A stretch of 64,000 nt of DNA. Source: an uncultured Parasphingopyxis sp. (GTDB lineage: Bacteria; Pseudomonadota; Alphaproteobacteria; Sphingomonadales; Sphingomonadaceae). Both the position numbers and the translations under genes were made by a program. Under the pieces are notes generated by a model. That model was not told the DNA's origin, did no database searches, and saw only the letters and a list, made by a program, of their open reading frames with translations. The DNA lies in assembly GCA_947259005.1 (NCBI GenBank), contig CAMYKP010000006.1, positions 310,001 to 374,000 of the forward strand. Direction: 5' to 3'. Below, one piece after another: positions 19,527 through 32,088 of the stretch (position 1 is the stretch's first letter; the number at the start of each line of letters is the position of its first letter).

Positions 19527-20153
19527 CTATGCGTCGCGATAGCGCCATAGCAGCAATGGCCGGGCCAGTATCAGGCCGGCAGCGAAGCCGAAGATATGCG
19601 CCATGATGGCAACCGGGGACGCCGAGCCATATGTGGTCAGTCCGATCAGCAGCTGAATCGCGATCCAGGCTCCCGCCAGGGCAGCTACGTGCCGCCATCC
19701 GCCGACACCGTTACGCGGCTTTGAATAGAGCAGCGCATAACCGCCGATAATCGCTGAAACCGCCCCGCTGGCCCCGATCATAGGACCGGCGCTTTCAGCA
19801 TTGAACAGATAGTGGCCAAGCGCGGCTATATAGGCGCCGACGATATAGAGCGCGATCAACCCGCGCCCGCCAAGCGCCGTTTCCACGCCCCTGCCGCACA
19901 CGAACATCAGCAGCATGTTGAAGATGAGGTGCATGGCGTCGGCATGCAGCAATGTCGCGGATAACGGTGTCAGAATCGCCGGTACGGCACCGGGAATTGT
20001 AAAGCCCTGATCAAAGCGCAGCGGGATGAAACCGCCAAAACTATAAGCCCAGCGTTGCAGGCCGAGCGCTGCCACCAGCCCCCAGCAAACGCCGGTAACA
20101 ATGATGATGCGAGCCGTCAGCGACGAATGAGCGAGGCGGGTCTGCCAATCCAT
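19527..20153 (-). CDS. Rhomboid-family intramembrane serine protease
   Basis: 208 residues with about six membrane helices. The catalytic Ser129 is in GASGAVSAIIG and the catalytic His186 in AHIFGFAAG. The supporting HxxxN pair is in HLIFNM (His75, Asn79). Rhomboids cleave transmembrane substrates within the membrane; the substrate is unknown. It is the last gene of the minus-strand run carA-carB-greA-rhomboid, 24 bases after greA. Confidence 0.9.
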   Translation of the reverse strand: MDWQTRLAHSSLTARIIIVTGVCWGLVAALGLQRWAYSFGGFIPLRFDQGFTIPGAVPAILTPLSATLLHADAMHLIFNMLLMFVCGRGVETALGGRGLIALYIVGAYIAALGHYLFNAESAGPMIGASGAVSAIIGGYALLYSKPRNGVGGWRHVAALAGAWIAIQLLIGLTTYGSASPVAIMAHIFGFAAGLILARPLLLWRYRDA

Positions 20154-20177
20154 GAAGCCGCTACCTCGCTCTATCGC

Positions 20178-20657
20178 TTAAATGAACTCGATCTTCTCGA
20201 TCAGGAAATATTTGTCGCCGGCGGGGACAGTGAATTCGACCTCATCACCCTTGTTGCGGCCAATCAGGGCGCGGGCAAGCGGCGAGTTGTACGAAATACG
20301 GCCGGAATTGGCATCGGCTTCGATCTCGCCGACAATCTGGTACTTCAGCGGCTTGTCGTCCTCGTCCAGCAAATGAACTGTCGCGCCGAACACAACCTTG
20401 TCGCCCGACAGATCCTTCGGATCGATAACCTGGGCCCGGGTCAACCGGTCCTCATAGTCACCGATAGTGGCCTCGATCTGGCCCTGCCGTTCCTTGGCAG
20501 CATGATATTCTGCATTTTCCGAGAGGTCGCCATGCGCACGCGCTTCCTCGATCGCATCGATTACCTCGATACGGTCAATTTCTTTCAGACGTTTCACTTC
20601 CGCGTTCAGCCGGTCATAACCTTCAACCAACATCGGCATCTTTTCAATCGTCGCCAT
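20178..20657 (-). CDS. greA: Transcription elongation factor GreA
   Basis: 159 residues, normal length. The N-terminal coiled-coil finger includes the tip acidic motif in [20 protein letters not shown] (Asp and Glu that stimulate RNA cleavage by backtracked polymerase). The C-terminal FKBP-like domain has [20 protein letters not shown]. The start is MATIEKMPM; the open frame extends to 20723 but not with conserved sequence. It follows carB by 78 bases, a common alphaproteobacterial neighbourhood. Confidence 0.96.
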   Translation of the reverse strand: MATIEKMPMLVEGYDRLNAEVKRLKEIDRIEVIDAIEEARAHGDLSENAEYHAAKERQGQIEATIGDYEDRLTRAQVIDPKDLSGDKVVFGATVHLLDEDDKPLKYQIVGEIEADANSGRISYNSPLARALIGRNKGDEVEFTVPAGDKYFLIEKIEFI

Positions 20658-20735
20658 TGCCTTACCTTTCGTCAAAACCTTGCCGTTCAGCGGCCCTTCG
20701 GGGTCCGCCTGCTTTTTCCGCACAAATTGTCGGGA

Positions 20736-23700
20736 TCAGCGATCGGCGACTGAATAATAAGACTGTAATGGCCTTACTTCAAGCTCTGTCGTGCGCAGGG
20801 CGCCAATTGCCCGTACGGCAGCGACGCTGGCAGGGGTCGTTGTAAAATAGGGAATTCGGCTGGAAACCGCCGATTTTCGTATTGAGGCACTGTCTTTGAG
20901 CGATTGCCAGCCTTCGGTCGTGTTGAAGATCAGATCGACATCGCCATCGACGATCGCGTCCACAATATGGGGCCGGCCCTGAGCAACTTTGTTGATCCGC
21001 TGCGCCTCCACCCCATTTTCCTGAAGGAACTTGGCGGTGCCGGCGGTGGCGATGACCGAAAATCCGTAACTGCTGATATCCTTGATCGCCTGCAGGATAT
21101 GCGGTTTGTCGCTTTCCTTGACCGAGACGAACACCGTTCCGGTCTGGGGAAGGGTCGTACCGCTGGCAAGCTGCGACTTGGCGAAGGCAATCGCGAAATC
21201 GCTGTCGATACCCATCACTTCGCCGGTCGATTTCATCTCGGGCGACAGCACCGGGTCGGTTCCCTGGAAGCGCGCAAAGGGGAAAACCGCCTCTTTCACG
21301 GCGATGTGCGAAATCGCGCGATCGATGGCCGGCAGGTCGGCCAGTTTCTCGCCCGCCATCACCCTTGCGGCAATCTTGGCGACCGGGTGGCCGATTGCCT
21401 TGGCCACGAACGGCACGGTACGGCTGGCCCGCGGATTGACTTCGATCAGATAGACCTCGCCATCCTTCACCGCGAACTGGATGTTCATCAGGCCGCGCAC
21501 CTTGAGCGCACCGGCCAGCGCCTCGGTCTGGCGCTCGATTTCCGCAATGATGTCATCGGGCAGGCTGTACGGCGGCAGGCTGCACGCACTGTCGCCCGAA
21601 TGGACGCCCGCTTCCTCGATATGCTGGAGTACTCCGGCCACTACGACATCGTCGCCATCGGCAATGGCATCGACATCCACCTCAATCGCGTCGCGCAGAT
21701 ACTGATCGATCAGAACCGGGCTGTCGCCGGACACCTTAACCGCAGTCTGGATGTAATCCTCAAGCTGGGCGTCGCTGTCGACAATCTCCATCGCCCGCCC
21801 GCCAAGCACATAGCTTGGCCGCATCAACACGGGATAGCCGATGCGCCGGGCCACGGCGAGCGCCTCTTCGGCGCTCCGCGCGATCCCGTTTTCAGGCTGC
21901 TTGAGTCCGAGTTTCGCCACCAGAGCGGCGAACCGTTCGCGATCTTCCGCAAGGTCAATGGCATCGGGAGACGTGCCGAGGATCGGGATACCTGCATCCT
22001 CAAGCGCCTTTGCGAGATTGAGCGGCGTCTGCCCGCCAAACTGCACGATGACACCGGCCAGCGAGCCATTCTGCTGTTCGACATGCAGGATTTCGAGCAC
22101 ATCTTCAGCGGTCAACGGTTCGAAATAGAGCCGGTCGGACGTATCATAATCGGTCGACACCGTTTCCGGGTTGCAGTTGACCATGATCGTTTCATAGCCC
22201 TGCTCTTCGAGCGCGTAGCAGGCATGGCAGCAACAATAATCGAACTCGATCCCCTGCCCTATCCGGTTCGGCCCACCGCCAAGGATCACTACTTTCTTGC
22301 GATCAGACGGCATCGCCTCGCATTCCGGTTCGCCAAAACTCGGCGCTTCATAGGTCGAATACATATAGGGCGTTTTCGCCTCGAACTCGGCGGCGCAGGT
22401 ATCGATGCGCTTGAACACCGGGCGCACGCCCAGCTTGTGGCGCAGCGCACGCACCTGGCTCTCGGTTACGCCGCCGGCCATCGCCTGAAGCGCTTCGCCG
22501 ATCAGGCCGGGGCTGTACGCCGCCTTGTCCATGCCTTCACGGATATGGGTGGATTCCAGCGCCAGCCGCGCCAGCCGGTTGTCGGAAAAACCCATGGCTT
22601 TCAGCTTGCGCAGTCCCGCCGCGTCATTGGGCAGGCCATTTTCCATGACGCCGCGCTCGGCCTCGATAATTTCGGAAAGCCGCTCCAGGAACCAGGGATC
22701 ATATTTGGTGATGGCGTGGACGTCTTCCACGCTCAGCCCTTCGCGCAGCGCCTGCGCCGTCACCAGGAGCCGTTCGGGCGAGACTTCGGAAAGCGCCGCC
22801 TCGATCCGCGCCTTGGGTGCGCCGACAAGATCGTCGACCCAGTTCAGCCCGACAAGCCCCGTCTCCAGTCCGCGCAAGGCTTTCTGCAAACTTTCATGAA
22901 AGCTGCGGCCAATGGCCATGACTTCGCCGACCGATTTCATCGCCGTGCCCAATACTGGTTCCGCACCCTTGAATTTCTCAAAGGCGAAGCGCGGGATCTT
23001 GGTGACGATATAGTCGATAGTCGGCTCGAAACTCGCGGGCGTGACGCCGGTAATGTCATTGTCGATTTCGTCGAGCGTGTAACCAACGGCAAGTTTCGCG
23101 GCGACCTTCGCGATCGGGAAACCGGTGGCTTTGGAGGCCAGCGCGGAACTGCGCGACACGCGCGGGTTCATCTCGATCACGACAAGGCGGCCATCCGCCG
23201 GGTTTACAGCAAACTGGACATTCGATCCGCCCGTTTCGACACCGATCTCGCGCAGACAGGCGATCGATGCATTGCGCATGATCTGATATTCCTTGTCCGT
23301 CAGCGTCAAAGCTGGAGCAATGGTGATGCTATCACCGGTATGCACGCCCATGGGATCGACATTCTCGATCGAGCAGATGATGATGCAATTGTCGTTCCTG
23401 TCGCGAACAACCTCCATCTCATATTCTTTCCAGCCGAGTACCGATTCCTCGATCAGCACTTCGGTGGTCGGGCTGGCGGACAGGCCGCCGCGCACGATTT
23501 CTTCGAACTCTTCGCGGTTATAGGCAATCCCGCCGCCCGTGCCGCCCATGGTAAAGCTCGGGCGGATGATGGTGGGCAAACCCACAAACTCCAGTCCCTC
23601 CAGCGCCTCGTCCATATTGTGCGCGATCAGCGAACGCGGGCTTTCCAGCCCGATCTTTTCCATCGCATCGCGAAAGCGGAGGCGATCCTCGGCCTTGTCG

Positions 23701-24086
23701 ATCGCATCGGCGTCGGCCCCGATCATCTCGACGCCGTACTTCTCGAGCGTACCGTCATCATGCAGCGCCAGCGCCGTATTGAGCGCCGTCTGCCCGCCCA
23801 TGGTCGGCAGCAGGGCCAGAACATCGTCCGGGCGCTCCGCGCGCTCCTTGGCGATAATTTTCGCGACAATAGCGGGCGTAATCGGCTCGACATAAGTCGC
23901 GTCCGCCAGCTCCGGATCGGTCATGATTGTCGCCGGATTCGAATTGACGAGGATGATCCGATAGCCCTCTTCCTTGAGCGCCTTTACCGCCTGCGTCCCC
24001 GAATAATCGAACTCGCAGGCCTGGCCGATAATGATCGGGCCAGCGCCAATAATCAGGATTGAAGATATGTCGGTGCGTTTAGGCAC
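20736..24086 (-). CDS. carB: Carbamoyl-phosphate synthase large subunit
   Basis: 1116 residues, somewhat longer than E. coli CarB. Two homologous ATP-grasp halves are visible: [20 protein letters not shown] near the N terminus and [20 protein letters not shown] in the second half. Each has the ATP-site pattern ([10 protein letters not shown] in the first, [12 protein letters not shown] in the second). The C-terminal MGS-like allosteric domain starts near FVSVKESDK. With CarA it makes carbamoyl phosphate for pyrimidine and arginine synthesis. An antisense open frame of 1052 codons over this gene is a base-composition artefact. Confidence 0.97.
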   Translation of the reverse strand: MPKRTDISSILIIGAGPIIIGQACEFDYSGTQAVKALKEEGYRIILVNSNPATIMTDPELADATYVEPITPAIVAKIIAKERAERPDDVLALLPTMGGQTALNTALALHDDGTLEKYGVEMIGADADAIDKAEDRLRFRDAMEKIGLESPRSLIAHNMDEALEGLEFVGLPTIIRPSFTMGGTGGGIAYNREEFEEIVRGGLSASPTTEVLIEESVLGWKEYEMEVVRDRNDNCIIICSIENVDPMGVHTGDSITIAPALTLTDKEYQIMRNASIACLREIGVETGGSNVQFAVNPADGRLVVIEMNPRVSRSSALASKATGFPIAKVAAKLAVGYTLDEIDNDITGVTPASFEPTIDYIVTKIPRFAFEKFKGAEPVLGTAMKSVGEVMAIGRSFHESLQKALRGLETGLVGLNWVDDLVGAPKARIEAALSEVSPERLLVTAQALREGLSVEDVHAITKYDPWFLERLSEIIEAERGVMENGLPNDAAGLRKLKAMGFSDNRLARLALESTHIREGMDKAAYSPGLIGEALQAMAGGVTESQVRALRHKLGVRPVFKRIDTCAAEFEAKTPYMYSTYEAPSFGEPECEAMPSDRKKVVILGGGPNRIGQGIEFDYCCCHACYALEEQGYETIMVNCNPETVSTDYDTSDRLYFEPLTAEDVLEILHVEQQNGSLAGVIVQFGGQTPLNLAKALEDAGIPILGTSPDAIDLAEDRERFAALVAKLGLKQPENGIARSAEEALAVARRIGYPVLMRPSYVLGGRAMEIVDSDAQLEDYIQTAVKVSGDSPVLIDQYLRDAIEVDVDAIADGDDVVVAGVLQHIEEAGVHSGDSACSLPPYSLPDDIIAEIERQTEALAGALKVRGLMNIQFAVKDGEVYLIEVNPRASRTVPFVAKAIGHPVAKIAARVMAGEKLADLPAIDRAISHIAVKEAVFPFARFQGTDPVLSPEMKSTGEVMGIDSDFAIAFAKSQLASGTTLPQTGTVFVSVKESDKPHILQAIKDISSYGFSVIATAGTAKFLQENGVEAQRINKVAQGRPHIVDAIVDGDVDLIFNTTEGWQSLKDSASIRKSAVSSRIPYFTTTPASVAAVRAIGALRTTELEVRPLQSYYSVADR

Positions 24087-24172
24087 GAGGCCGTATTCCT
24101 TGCCAATCAGTGTGTTTCATCGAAAAAACGGGCCGGTGCGCGGACATGCCTGCGCACCGACCCGGTAGAGGT

Positions 24173-24439
24173 TTAGCTGGCCGTAGCACTCTGCAGCGCC
24201 TCGGCGACGCACTGCTGCGTCCGGCCGGTAATCGCGTCATTGGCATCGGAGACAGAGCTGCTGTCATCGATATCGGCCAGAATGCAGGTGCAGAATTCTG
24301 CCGGATCAACGCCTGCTGCGGTCAGCTGCGCGCCCATGGCTTCGGTCTGCTGCGCGCACTGCGCTTCAGCCTGTTCGCGAACAGAGCCACCACAACCGAC
24401 CAGCGCGACCGTAGCTGCCAGAACAACAAGATATTTCAT
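24173..24439 (-). CDS. Small lipoprotein
   Basis: 88 residues. A signal peptide with lipobox LVGC puts the lipidated Cys at residue 16. The mature part is acidic, with three further Cys (AQCAQQ, EFCTCI) and one more near the C terminus (QQCVAEA), so disulfides are likely. It sits between carA and carB on the same strand, which is not a usual place. No family recognised. Confidence 0.7.
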   Translation of the reverse strand: MKYLVVLAATVALVGCGGSVREQAEAQCAQQTEAMGAQLTAAGVDPAEFCTCILADIDDSSSVSDANDAITGRTQQCVAEALQSATAS

Positions 24440-24588
24440 AAATCTACCCCTTAGTGAAAATGACGCGGACCATTCCCCGCCTTATTTAGCGCACCCGTAA
24501 TCACGTTCGCATGATTTTTGCTTGATCGCCAGATTTGCTCCGGAATTTTCGTACGAACCGAATTTCGGAATGCCGAACAGTCCAACAA

Positions 24589-25764
24589 TCATTTGCCAAT
24601 CGCCAACTGTCCAACAAACTTCGCGAACAAATACGCGCTATCCTGCGGCCCCGGGCTTGCCTCGGGGTGGTACTGCACGCTGAACGCAGGCTTGTCCGTC
24701 AGTTCCAGCCCGCACAGGCTTCCGTCGAACAGGCTCACATGCGTCGCCGTCACGCCCTCGGGCAACGTGTCGATATCCACCGCAAAACCATGGTTCATGC
24801 TGGTGATCTCGACCCGGCCATCGTCCAGCCGCTGGACCGGATGGTTGGCGCCGCGATGGCCCTGGTGCATCTTGATCGTCTTTGCGCCTGCCGCGAGGCC
24901 CAGCATCTGATGGCCGAGGCAGATGCCGAACATCGGCTTGCCGGTTTCGAGCAGTTGCTGGATCACCGGCACGGCATAAACGCCGGTTGCCGCCGGATCG
25001 CCGGGGCCGTTGGCAAGGAAGATGCCGTCGGGTTCATGGCGCATCACATCATCGAACGTCGCTTCGCCCGGAACCACCGTCACCCGCGCACCCGCATTGA
25101 CGAGATGGCGCAGGATGTTGCGTTTCGCGCCGTAATCGATGGCGACGACATGGGGGCGATTCTGATCGTCACCCTCGCCCAGTGCAAAACTGGAACCGAG
25201 CTGCCAAAGCCCGTCATGCCAGTCATATTGCTGCGTCGTGCTTACAGTCCTGGCGAGGTCCATTCCTTCAAGCCCCGGCCAGTCCGCGGCCTTGGCTTTC
25301 AGCGCGTCGATATCGAAATTGCCGTCAGCGCTGTGCGCGATCACGCCATTGGGCGCACCCTTCATGCGGATCAGCCGGGTCAGCGCGCGGGTATCGACGC
25401 CGGACAGCCCGATCCGGCCATTGACCTTCAACCACTGGTCATAATGCTGCGAGCTGCGGAAATTGCTGGGATCGGTAACATCTTCCCGGACGATGCAGCC
25501 CAGAGCATGCGGATTGATATTTTCCATATCCTCCACGTTGGTGCCGACATTGCCGATATGGGGGAATGTGAAGGTGATGATCTGCCCGGCATAGCTCGGG
25601 TCGGTCATGCTTTCCTGATAGCCCGTCATCGCGGTGTTGAAGCAGACTTCGCCGACCGCATCGCCCTCAGCGCCGAAGCCCCGGCCCCAGATGCAGGTGC
25701 CGTCCGCCAGAACCAATACGCCCGTTGCTGTGTCGGGCGTGCTGGAAGTTTTGGCGTCAGCCAT
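24589..25764 (-). CDS. carA: Carbamoyl-phosphate synthase small subunit (glutaminase)
   Basis: 391 residues. The CPSase small-chain N-terminal domain includes FNTAMTGYQESMTDPSYAGQ. The class I glutamine amidotransferase has the nucleophile Cys in GICLGHQMLGLA and the His-Glu pair in YHPEASPGPQD. TTG 25779 is in frame but ATG 25764 is better. Divergent from yqeY across about 140 bases. Separated from carB by a lipoprotein gene. Confidence 0.97.
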   Translation of the reverse strand: MADAKTSSTPDTATGVLVLADGTCIWGRGFGAEGDAVGEVCFNTAMTGYQESMTDPSYAGQIITFTFPHIGNVGTNVEDMENINPHALGCIVREDVTDPSNFRSSQHYDQWLKVNGRIGLSGVDTRALTRLIRMKGAPNGVIAHSADGNFDIDALKAKAADWPGLEGMDLARTVSTTQQYDWHDGLWQLGSSFALGEGDDQNRPHVVAIDYGAKRNILRHLVNAGARVTVVPGEATFDDVMRHEPDGIFLANGPGDPAATGVYAVPVIQQLLETGKPMFGICLGHQMLGLAAGAKTIKMHQGHRGANHPVQRLDDGRVEITSMNHGFAVDIDTLPEGVTATHVSLFDGSLCGLELTDKPAFSVQYHPEASPGPQDSAYLFAKFVGQLAIGK

Positions 25765-25904
25765 GATGGTCAGTCCCAATTTGTAAAGTTTGCCGGGCGC
25801 GCAAACGGCTGTCAGCTAGGGTGCGTCACTCGCCGGGTCAATGGCTGTTCAATCGCTTTATCCCCAGCTAGGTACCTGCGGGAAATTTGCAGAGGAAATA
25901 GCCG

Positions 25905-26363
25905 ATGATCCGCGATGATATCAAGGCCGCCCAGGTGGCCGCAATGAAGGCCGGGGACAAGCCGCGCACGGCAGCCGTTCGCCTCATTCTTTCCAAGATC
26001 AAGGATCGCGATATCGAACTGCGCACCGATGGCGGCGCGAAGGACGATGATGCGATGGTCGTCGAAGTGCTGCAAAAAATGGTCAAACAGCGCCGCGAGT
26101 CGATCTCCATGTATGAAAATGGCGGGCGACAGGAACTGGCCGATGCGGAAAAGGCCGAAGTTGCCGTTATCGAAGAATTCCTGCCCGCCATGATGAGCGA
26201 CGAGGAAGCCGGTACGATTATCGATGCGCTGATCGCCGAAACCGGAGCCCAAGGCCCTCAGGACATGGGCAAAGTCATGGGGCAGCTCAAGGCGCGCCAT
26301 GCCGGCGAGATCGACATGGGTAAGGCCAGCGGACTGGTGAAAGCGCGATTGGTGGGCAGCTAG
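25905..26363 (+). CDS. GatB/YqeY domain protein
   Basis: 152 residues, the standalone YqeY form. Recognised by MIRDDIKAAQVAAMKAGDKPR at the start, KQRRESISMYENGGRQELAD in the middle and DMGKVMGQLKARHAGEIDMG at the end. The domain resembles the tRNA-binding tail of GatB. The role of the free protein is unclear. It is commonly upstream of dnaG-rpoD, as here. Confidence 0.93.
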   Translation: MIRDDIKAAQVAAMKAGDKPRTAAVRLILSKIKDRDIELRTDGGAKDDDAMVVEVLQKMVKQRRESISMYENGGRQELADAEKAEVAVIEEFLPAMMSDEEAGTIIDALIAETGAQGPQDMGKVMGQLKARHAGEIDMGKASGLVKARLVGS

Positions 26364-26377
26364 CGGGTTGACGCGAA

Positions 26378-26403
26378 GGAACCGGGTGCCGACATGATGC
26401 GTT
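26378..26403 (+). promoter_or_regulatory. Consensus EcfG-type general stress promoter
   Basis: GGAAC, exactly 17 bases, then CGTT: an exact match to the alphaproteobacterial EcfG consensus. It ends 38 bases upstream of the lipoprotein ATG at 26441 and starts 15 bases after the yqeY stop. This would give the lipoprotein, and by read-through dnaG-rpoD, stress-dependent transcription. Confidence 0.55.
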
Positions 26404-26440
26404 GGCTTCCCCAATGACATTCCCAAATTCAGGATTTTTG

Positions 26441-27139
26441 ATGCGCCCCGCTGCTTTTCTGCTTTTCCCCCTCATTCTTGCCGCCTGTACGGGCGGGCCC
26501 GCCGAAGAGGGTGCCGATCCGGCAGACGATGCCACGCTCACCGAGCCGAGCCATATCATAACGCCGACCGATTTCGCGTCACTGACCCTGGGTGGAACGA
26601 TTCAGGGCCCGCTGGGGCCGGAGGTCGAAGCCTCGCTGATCGTCGACGATACGGCGCTCGGCGATATTGCGAGCCGCGTCCAGTGTCCCGAAGGCGTCGA
26701 CCCGTGCAATCCGGAAACCGCCGAAGCGGGCATGATCTATACCTATATTCACGAAGTACGGCCCGGCTTTGACGGCCCCAACGATCCGCCTTTCCCGATG
26801 CCCGAACAGGTTCGCCCGGTGGAAAGTGCGTCGAGCTTCGCCCTCTCCTTCCCGGCCCATGGTTTTACGGGTGTTGCCGGCTATTCGGTCTATGATGCCG
26901 AGGATGTGCTCGCCGACGGTTTCAATGCGTCGATCAGCTGCGCGGATGGCCGGATAACCTGGAGCTTCCCCGAGGAATCCGGCTGGAGCACGGGCGAGAC
27001 GATCACCTTTTTCTGGCAATCCACACAGCCGCCCAGCGGCCCGGAAGGCGAATATCGCTTTGTCGCAGACGGGCTGGAGGCTGTTGGCCGCGGGCCCATG
27101 CCGACCGAAGGCGGAGAGATCGCTGCGGTCTGTGAATAA
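26441..27139 (+). CDS. Putative lipoprotein
   Basis: 232 residues. Signal peptide MRPAAFLLFPLILAAC places the lipidated Cys at residue 16. The mature protein is acidic and Pro/Gly-rich with a likely beta-sandwich pattern and Cys pairs (QCPEGVDPC, and SC...VC toward the end). No family recognised. An upstream in-frame TTG at 26402 overlaps the promoter element, while ATG 26441 has AGGA six bases before it. Inserted between yqeY and dnaG. Confidence 0.75.
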   Translation: MRPAAFLLFPLILAACTGGPAEEGADPADDATLTEPSHIITPTDFASLTLGGTIQGPLGPEVEASLIVDDTALGDIASRVQCPEGVDPCNPETAEAGMIYTYIHEVRPGFDGPNDPPFPMPEQVRPVESASSFALSFPAHGFTGVAGYSVYDAEDVLADGFNASISCADGRITWSFPEESGWSTGETITFFWQSTQPPSGPEGEYRFVADGLEAVGRGPMPTEGGEIAAVCE

Positions 27140-27198
27140 TCGCCAGCACGGCAATTGAAATTTCAGCCGGAACGCGCTAACCGGATTATAATAGGGTT

Positions 27199-29022
27199 AT
27201 GTCCCTGTCGCCTGCCTTTCTCGATGAGCTACGCATGCGCACGACGCTGTCCAGCGTCATCGGCAAACACACCAAACTTCAAAAGACCGGCCGGGAATGG
27301 AAGGCATGTTGCCCTTTCCATAAGGAAAAAACCCCTTCCTTCACCGTCAATGACGAAAAAGGCTTCTACCATTGCTTCGGCTGCGGCGCGCATGGGGATG
27401 CAATTCGCTACCTCACCGAAACGCGCGGCCTGCCCTTTATCGATGCGGTAAAAGAACTGGCCGATGGCGCAGGGATGCAGGTTCCCGCGCCCGACCCCCG
27501 GATGCGCGAACGCCAGGAGAAATCGGCAAGCCTGCGCGACGTGATGGAAGCAGCAGCCACCTGGTATATCGAGCAGCTTCAAGGCCCTGCAGGGGCCGAA
27601 ACCCGCGCCTATCTTGAACAACGCGGTATCAGTGCGGCCACGCAGCAGGCGTTCGGCCTTGGTTTCGCACCCGACACCCGGGGCAAACTGGAAGAAGCGC
27701 TTAAGGAATTTGGCCGAGACAAGCTGATCGAGGCCGGGCTTATCGCCGTACCGGAAGAGGCTGGCCGCTCGCCCTATGACCGGTTCCGCAGCCGGTTGAT
27801 GTTTCCGATCCGCGATCAGCGCGGACGCGTGATTGCTTTCAGCGGACGCATCATCGGCGACGGCAAACCCAAATATCTGAACTCCCCGGATACGCCGCTC
27901 TTCGACAAGGGCCGGACGATCTACAATTTCGACCGTGCCTCTCCGGCCGCCCGCGATGCCAAGCGCATCATCGTCGTCGAGGGCCAGATGGATGTCATCG
28001 CCCTCGATCAGGCAGGGTTCAAGGAAGCCGTTGCGCCGCTCGGAACGGCGCTGACCGAGAACCAGCTGACCATGCTGTGGCGGGTCGACGAGGCGCCGAT
28101 CCTGTGTTTCGATGGCGATTCAGCCGGTCAGAAAGCGGCCTCCCGCGCCATCGAGCGCGCCATGCCCGAAATTACGCCGGAACGCTCGCTCGCCTTCGTC
28201 CAGCTCCCGCCAGGGCAAGATCCCGACGACATCATCCGGTCCGGCGGCGCGGGGAGCTTGCTCGAGCAATTCGCAAATCCGCTCAGTCTCGATACGTTCA
28301 TGTGGCGCTATGAGACGGCCCAGATCGATCCGAAAAGCCCCACCGCCCGGGCCAAGCTCAAGCGACGGCTTAACGAGCTCGCGGGCGCGATCGGCGATCC
28401 GGCGATGCGCGAGGAATTCGGCCGCGAGTTCCGCGATCGCTTCTGGAATGCGTTCGGCTGGAAAAAGAAGGAGGTCGATTTCGTCCGCGATGCGCTGGCG
28501 GCCACCGGGGCCCGCAACGCGCTCCAAGGTCTCGATCTCTATATCCGGGCGATCCTTCTCGGCCTGTCGCGCTATCCGTCTGTCGTCCAGTCACGCGCGG
28601 ACCAGATCCAGTCGCTCCATATCAGCGAGGGCTTGCTCTCGCGCTGGCGCGACCTGCTGGTCGCAGCGGCATTTGAACGGCCTGACCTTGATGAAGACAT
28701 GATAGAGACCATATTGGCGGATGCAGAACTGGAAACGGCGGAAAAAAGACATTCTTGGCGTGATCTCGGCTTTTCGTTCTTCTATCGGAAGGCGGATCCG
28801 GACGTTGCGGTAAGAGACCTGGAAGCGGCCATCGACACGATTGCCCGCAGTCAGGAACTTGACGAAAATCTGGAGAGCGTCCGCGCCAATCTGGCAAAGG
28901 CAGCGGAATCCGAAGATTTTGAAGGTGTCTGGAACAGGGAATCGGAACGGCGCAAGCGGCTGATGGAAGAAAAGCAGCGCTTGCACGATGAGTTGGAATT
29001 GTTAGGGGAAGCCGCGGCATAG
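27199..29022 (+). CDS. dnaG: DNA primase
   Basis: 607 residues. The CHC2 zinc finger ([12 protein letters not shown] ... [11 protein letters not shown]) is at about residues 36-66. The catalytic core has [15 protein letters not shown], the TOPRIM acidic motif in [11 protein letters not shown], and [12 protein letters not shown]. The C-terminal region that binds DnaB is divergent, as usual. It makes RNA primers for replication. Directly upstream of rpoD (23-base gap) in the macromolecular-synthesis arrangement. Confidence 0.97.
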   Translation: MSLSPAFLDELRMRTTLSSVIGKHTKLQKTGREWKACCPFHKEKTPSFTVNDEKGFYHCFGCGAHGDAIRYLTETRGLPFIDAVKELADGAGMQVPAPDPRMRERQEKSASLRDVMEAAATWYIEQLQGPAGAETRAYLEQRGISAATQQAFGLGFAPDTRGKLEEALKEFGRDKLIEAGLIAVPEEAGRSPYDRFRSRLMFPIRDQRGRVIAFSGRIIGDGKPKYLNSPDTPLFDKGRTIYNFDRASPAARDAKRIIVVEGQMDVIALDQAGFKEAVAPLGTALTENQLTMLWRVDEAPILCFDGDSAGQKAASRAIERAMPEITPERSLAFVQLPPGQDPDDIIRSGGAGSLLEQFANPLSLDTFMWRYETAQIDPKSPTARAKLKRRLNELAGAIGDPAMREEFGREFRDRFWNAFGWKKKEVDFVRDALAATGARNALQGLDLYIRAILLGLSRYPSVVQSRADQIQSLHISEGLLSRWRDLLVAAAFERPDLDEDMIETILADAELETAEKRHSWRDLGFSFFYRKADPDVAVRDLEAAIDTIARSQELDENLESVRANLAKAAESEDFEGVWNRESERRKRLMEEKQRLHDELELLGEAAA

Positions 29023-29045
29023 CGGCAAAGAACGCAAGGGTTTAC

Positions 29046-31079
<2,034 letters not shown>

Positions 31080-31088
31080 GCAACGACA

Positions 31089-31124
31089 GGGAAATCCGGG
31101 CGGCCCTGCGCTGCCCGGTTTCCC
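31089..31124 (+). terminator. Hairpin after rpoD
   Basis: GGGAAATCCGGGC pairs with GCCCGGTTTCCC (one bulged base) across an 11-base loop, 10 bases after the rpoD stop. The stem is strong but not followed by a T-run, so it is a likely 3'-end hairpin with uncertain mechanism. Confidence 0.5.
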
Positions 31125-31270
31125 GCTTCGGGACAAAGATGTTCCCGCTTCTTAACCTCCGTCAATTCTACCCTAACGCCATTTAAACCCGGTCTTTACG
31201 CGCACCTTCTATGAGAGGGGTTCGCATAAAGCGGCAGCAACGTCTGTCGCGGGTCGAAGGGAAGAAAGAC

Positions 31271-31942
31271 ATGATGCAAGGCGTGGCGAAAACCGCCGAT
31301 CAAAACACTCTCGGCACCGCCCTGCCTTCGTTAGTCGAACGCGATGGGTCTGCCGGCCATCGCTATGTGACGAGCGCCGAGCTCAACAGCGATGCCAACG
31401 CCGCCCGCAACCTTGCCGATGCCGTCCATTATCTGGGCATATTGCACGGTCACAATCCCGGCGTTGTCGAACTCGCATCGATGAAAACCGCGCTTCCGGA
31501 AGCCCGTGCCTGGCTCGAACAGGCTGAACAGGGCTTTGGCCGCGAACGCCTGTTCCTCTCCCAACTCACCGTTGCAGCAGGCCCGCTTCCAAGCACGCCT
31601 GGCCATGACAAGAGCGAAGCCGCAGTGCTCAGCCAGCGCCACGCCATCGAAACGCTCGCACGTTCGGAACGCACCGGCTGCGCGCTGGGAGCGGCCATCG
31701 CCCTGATTCTCGACTGGCAGGCGATCCGCGCCGTTCTGTTTGCCGCTGCCGAAAAACTCGACATGGAAGCACCGCGTTCCGCCCTTCCCGTCACCAGCGA
31801 TACGCTGGCGCTTGCCGACATCATCGGCGAAAACGCGGCAGTGCAGCGCGCCATGGCCTTCGGAGCCGAACAGATCCTGGCCCAGCATCGCGGCCTGTGG
31901 AACCTGCTCGAAGCCCGCGAAGCGGCACGCGACATGTGGTAA
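31271..31942 (+). CDS. Uncharacterised soluble helical protein
   Basis: 223 residues, Ala- and Leu-rich and mostly helical, without a signal peptide or membrane segment. Notable stretches are GHRYVTSAELNSDANAARN, NPGVVELASMKTALPEARAW and HRGLWNLLEAREAARDMW. Two ATGs in a row (31271, 31274) follow a GAAGAAAG purine run; the longer frame from 31211 is not supported by a ribosome site. I do not recognise the family. It lies between rpoD and a MoxR gene and ends before a clear terminator. Confidence 0.7.
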   Translation: MMQGVAKTADQNTLGTALPSLVERDGSAGHRYVTSAELNSDANAARNLADAVHYLGILHGHNPGVVELASMKTALPEARAWLEQAEQGFGRERLFLSQLTVAAGPLPSTPGHDKSEAAVLSQRHAIETLARSERTGCALGAAIALILDWQAIRAVLFAAAEKLDMEAPRSALPVTSDTLALADIIGENAAVQRAMAFGAEQILAQHRGLWNLLEAREAARDMW

Positions 31943-32040
31943 GAGGCGGCGACCGCCCGCTCCACTTTTCAAAATCCGGCACAACCCAAGGTTGCAACGC
32001 GCAAACCTTCCGCTTATCGGTATCAGCTTGACGTTTACGG

Positions 32041-32062
32041 AAAGGCCCTTCACGGGCCTTTT
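32041..32062 (+). terminator. Rho-independent terminator
   Basis: AAAGGCCC-TTCAC-GGGCCTTT with a run of four T, 98 bases after the orphan gene and 27 bases before the MoxR start. A textbook short intrinsic terminator. Confidence 0.75.
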
Positions 32063-32088
32063 ATGCAAGCATGAGGGAAGGACCGCAC

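Noticed and set aside
20904-24062. 1052-codon open frame antisense to carB
   Set aside because: It mirrors carB codon structure in high-GC DNA. The product has no recognisable domain, and carB is certain.
24535-25908. 457-codon open frame antisense to carA
   Set aside because: Shadow of carA; no domain or ribosome site.
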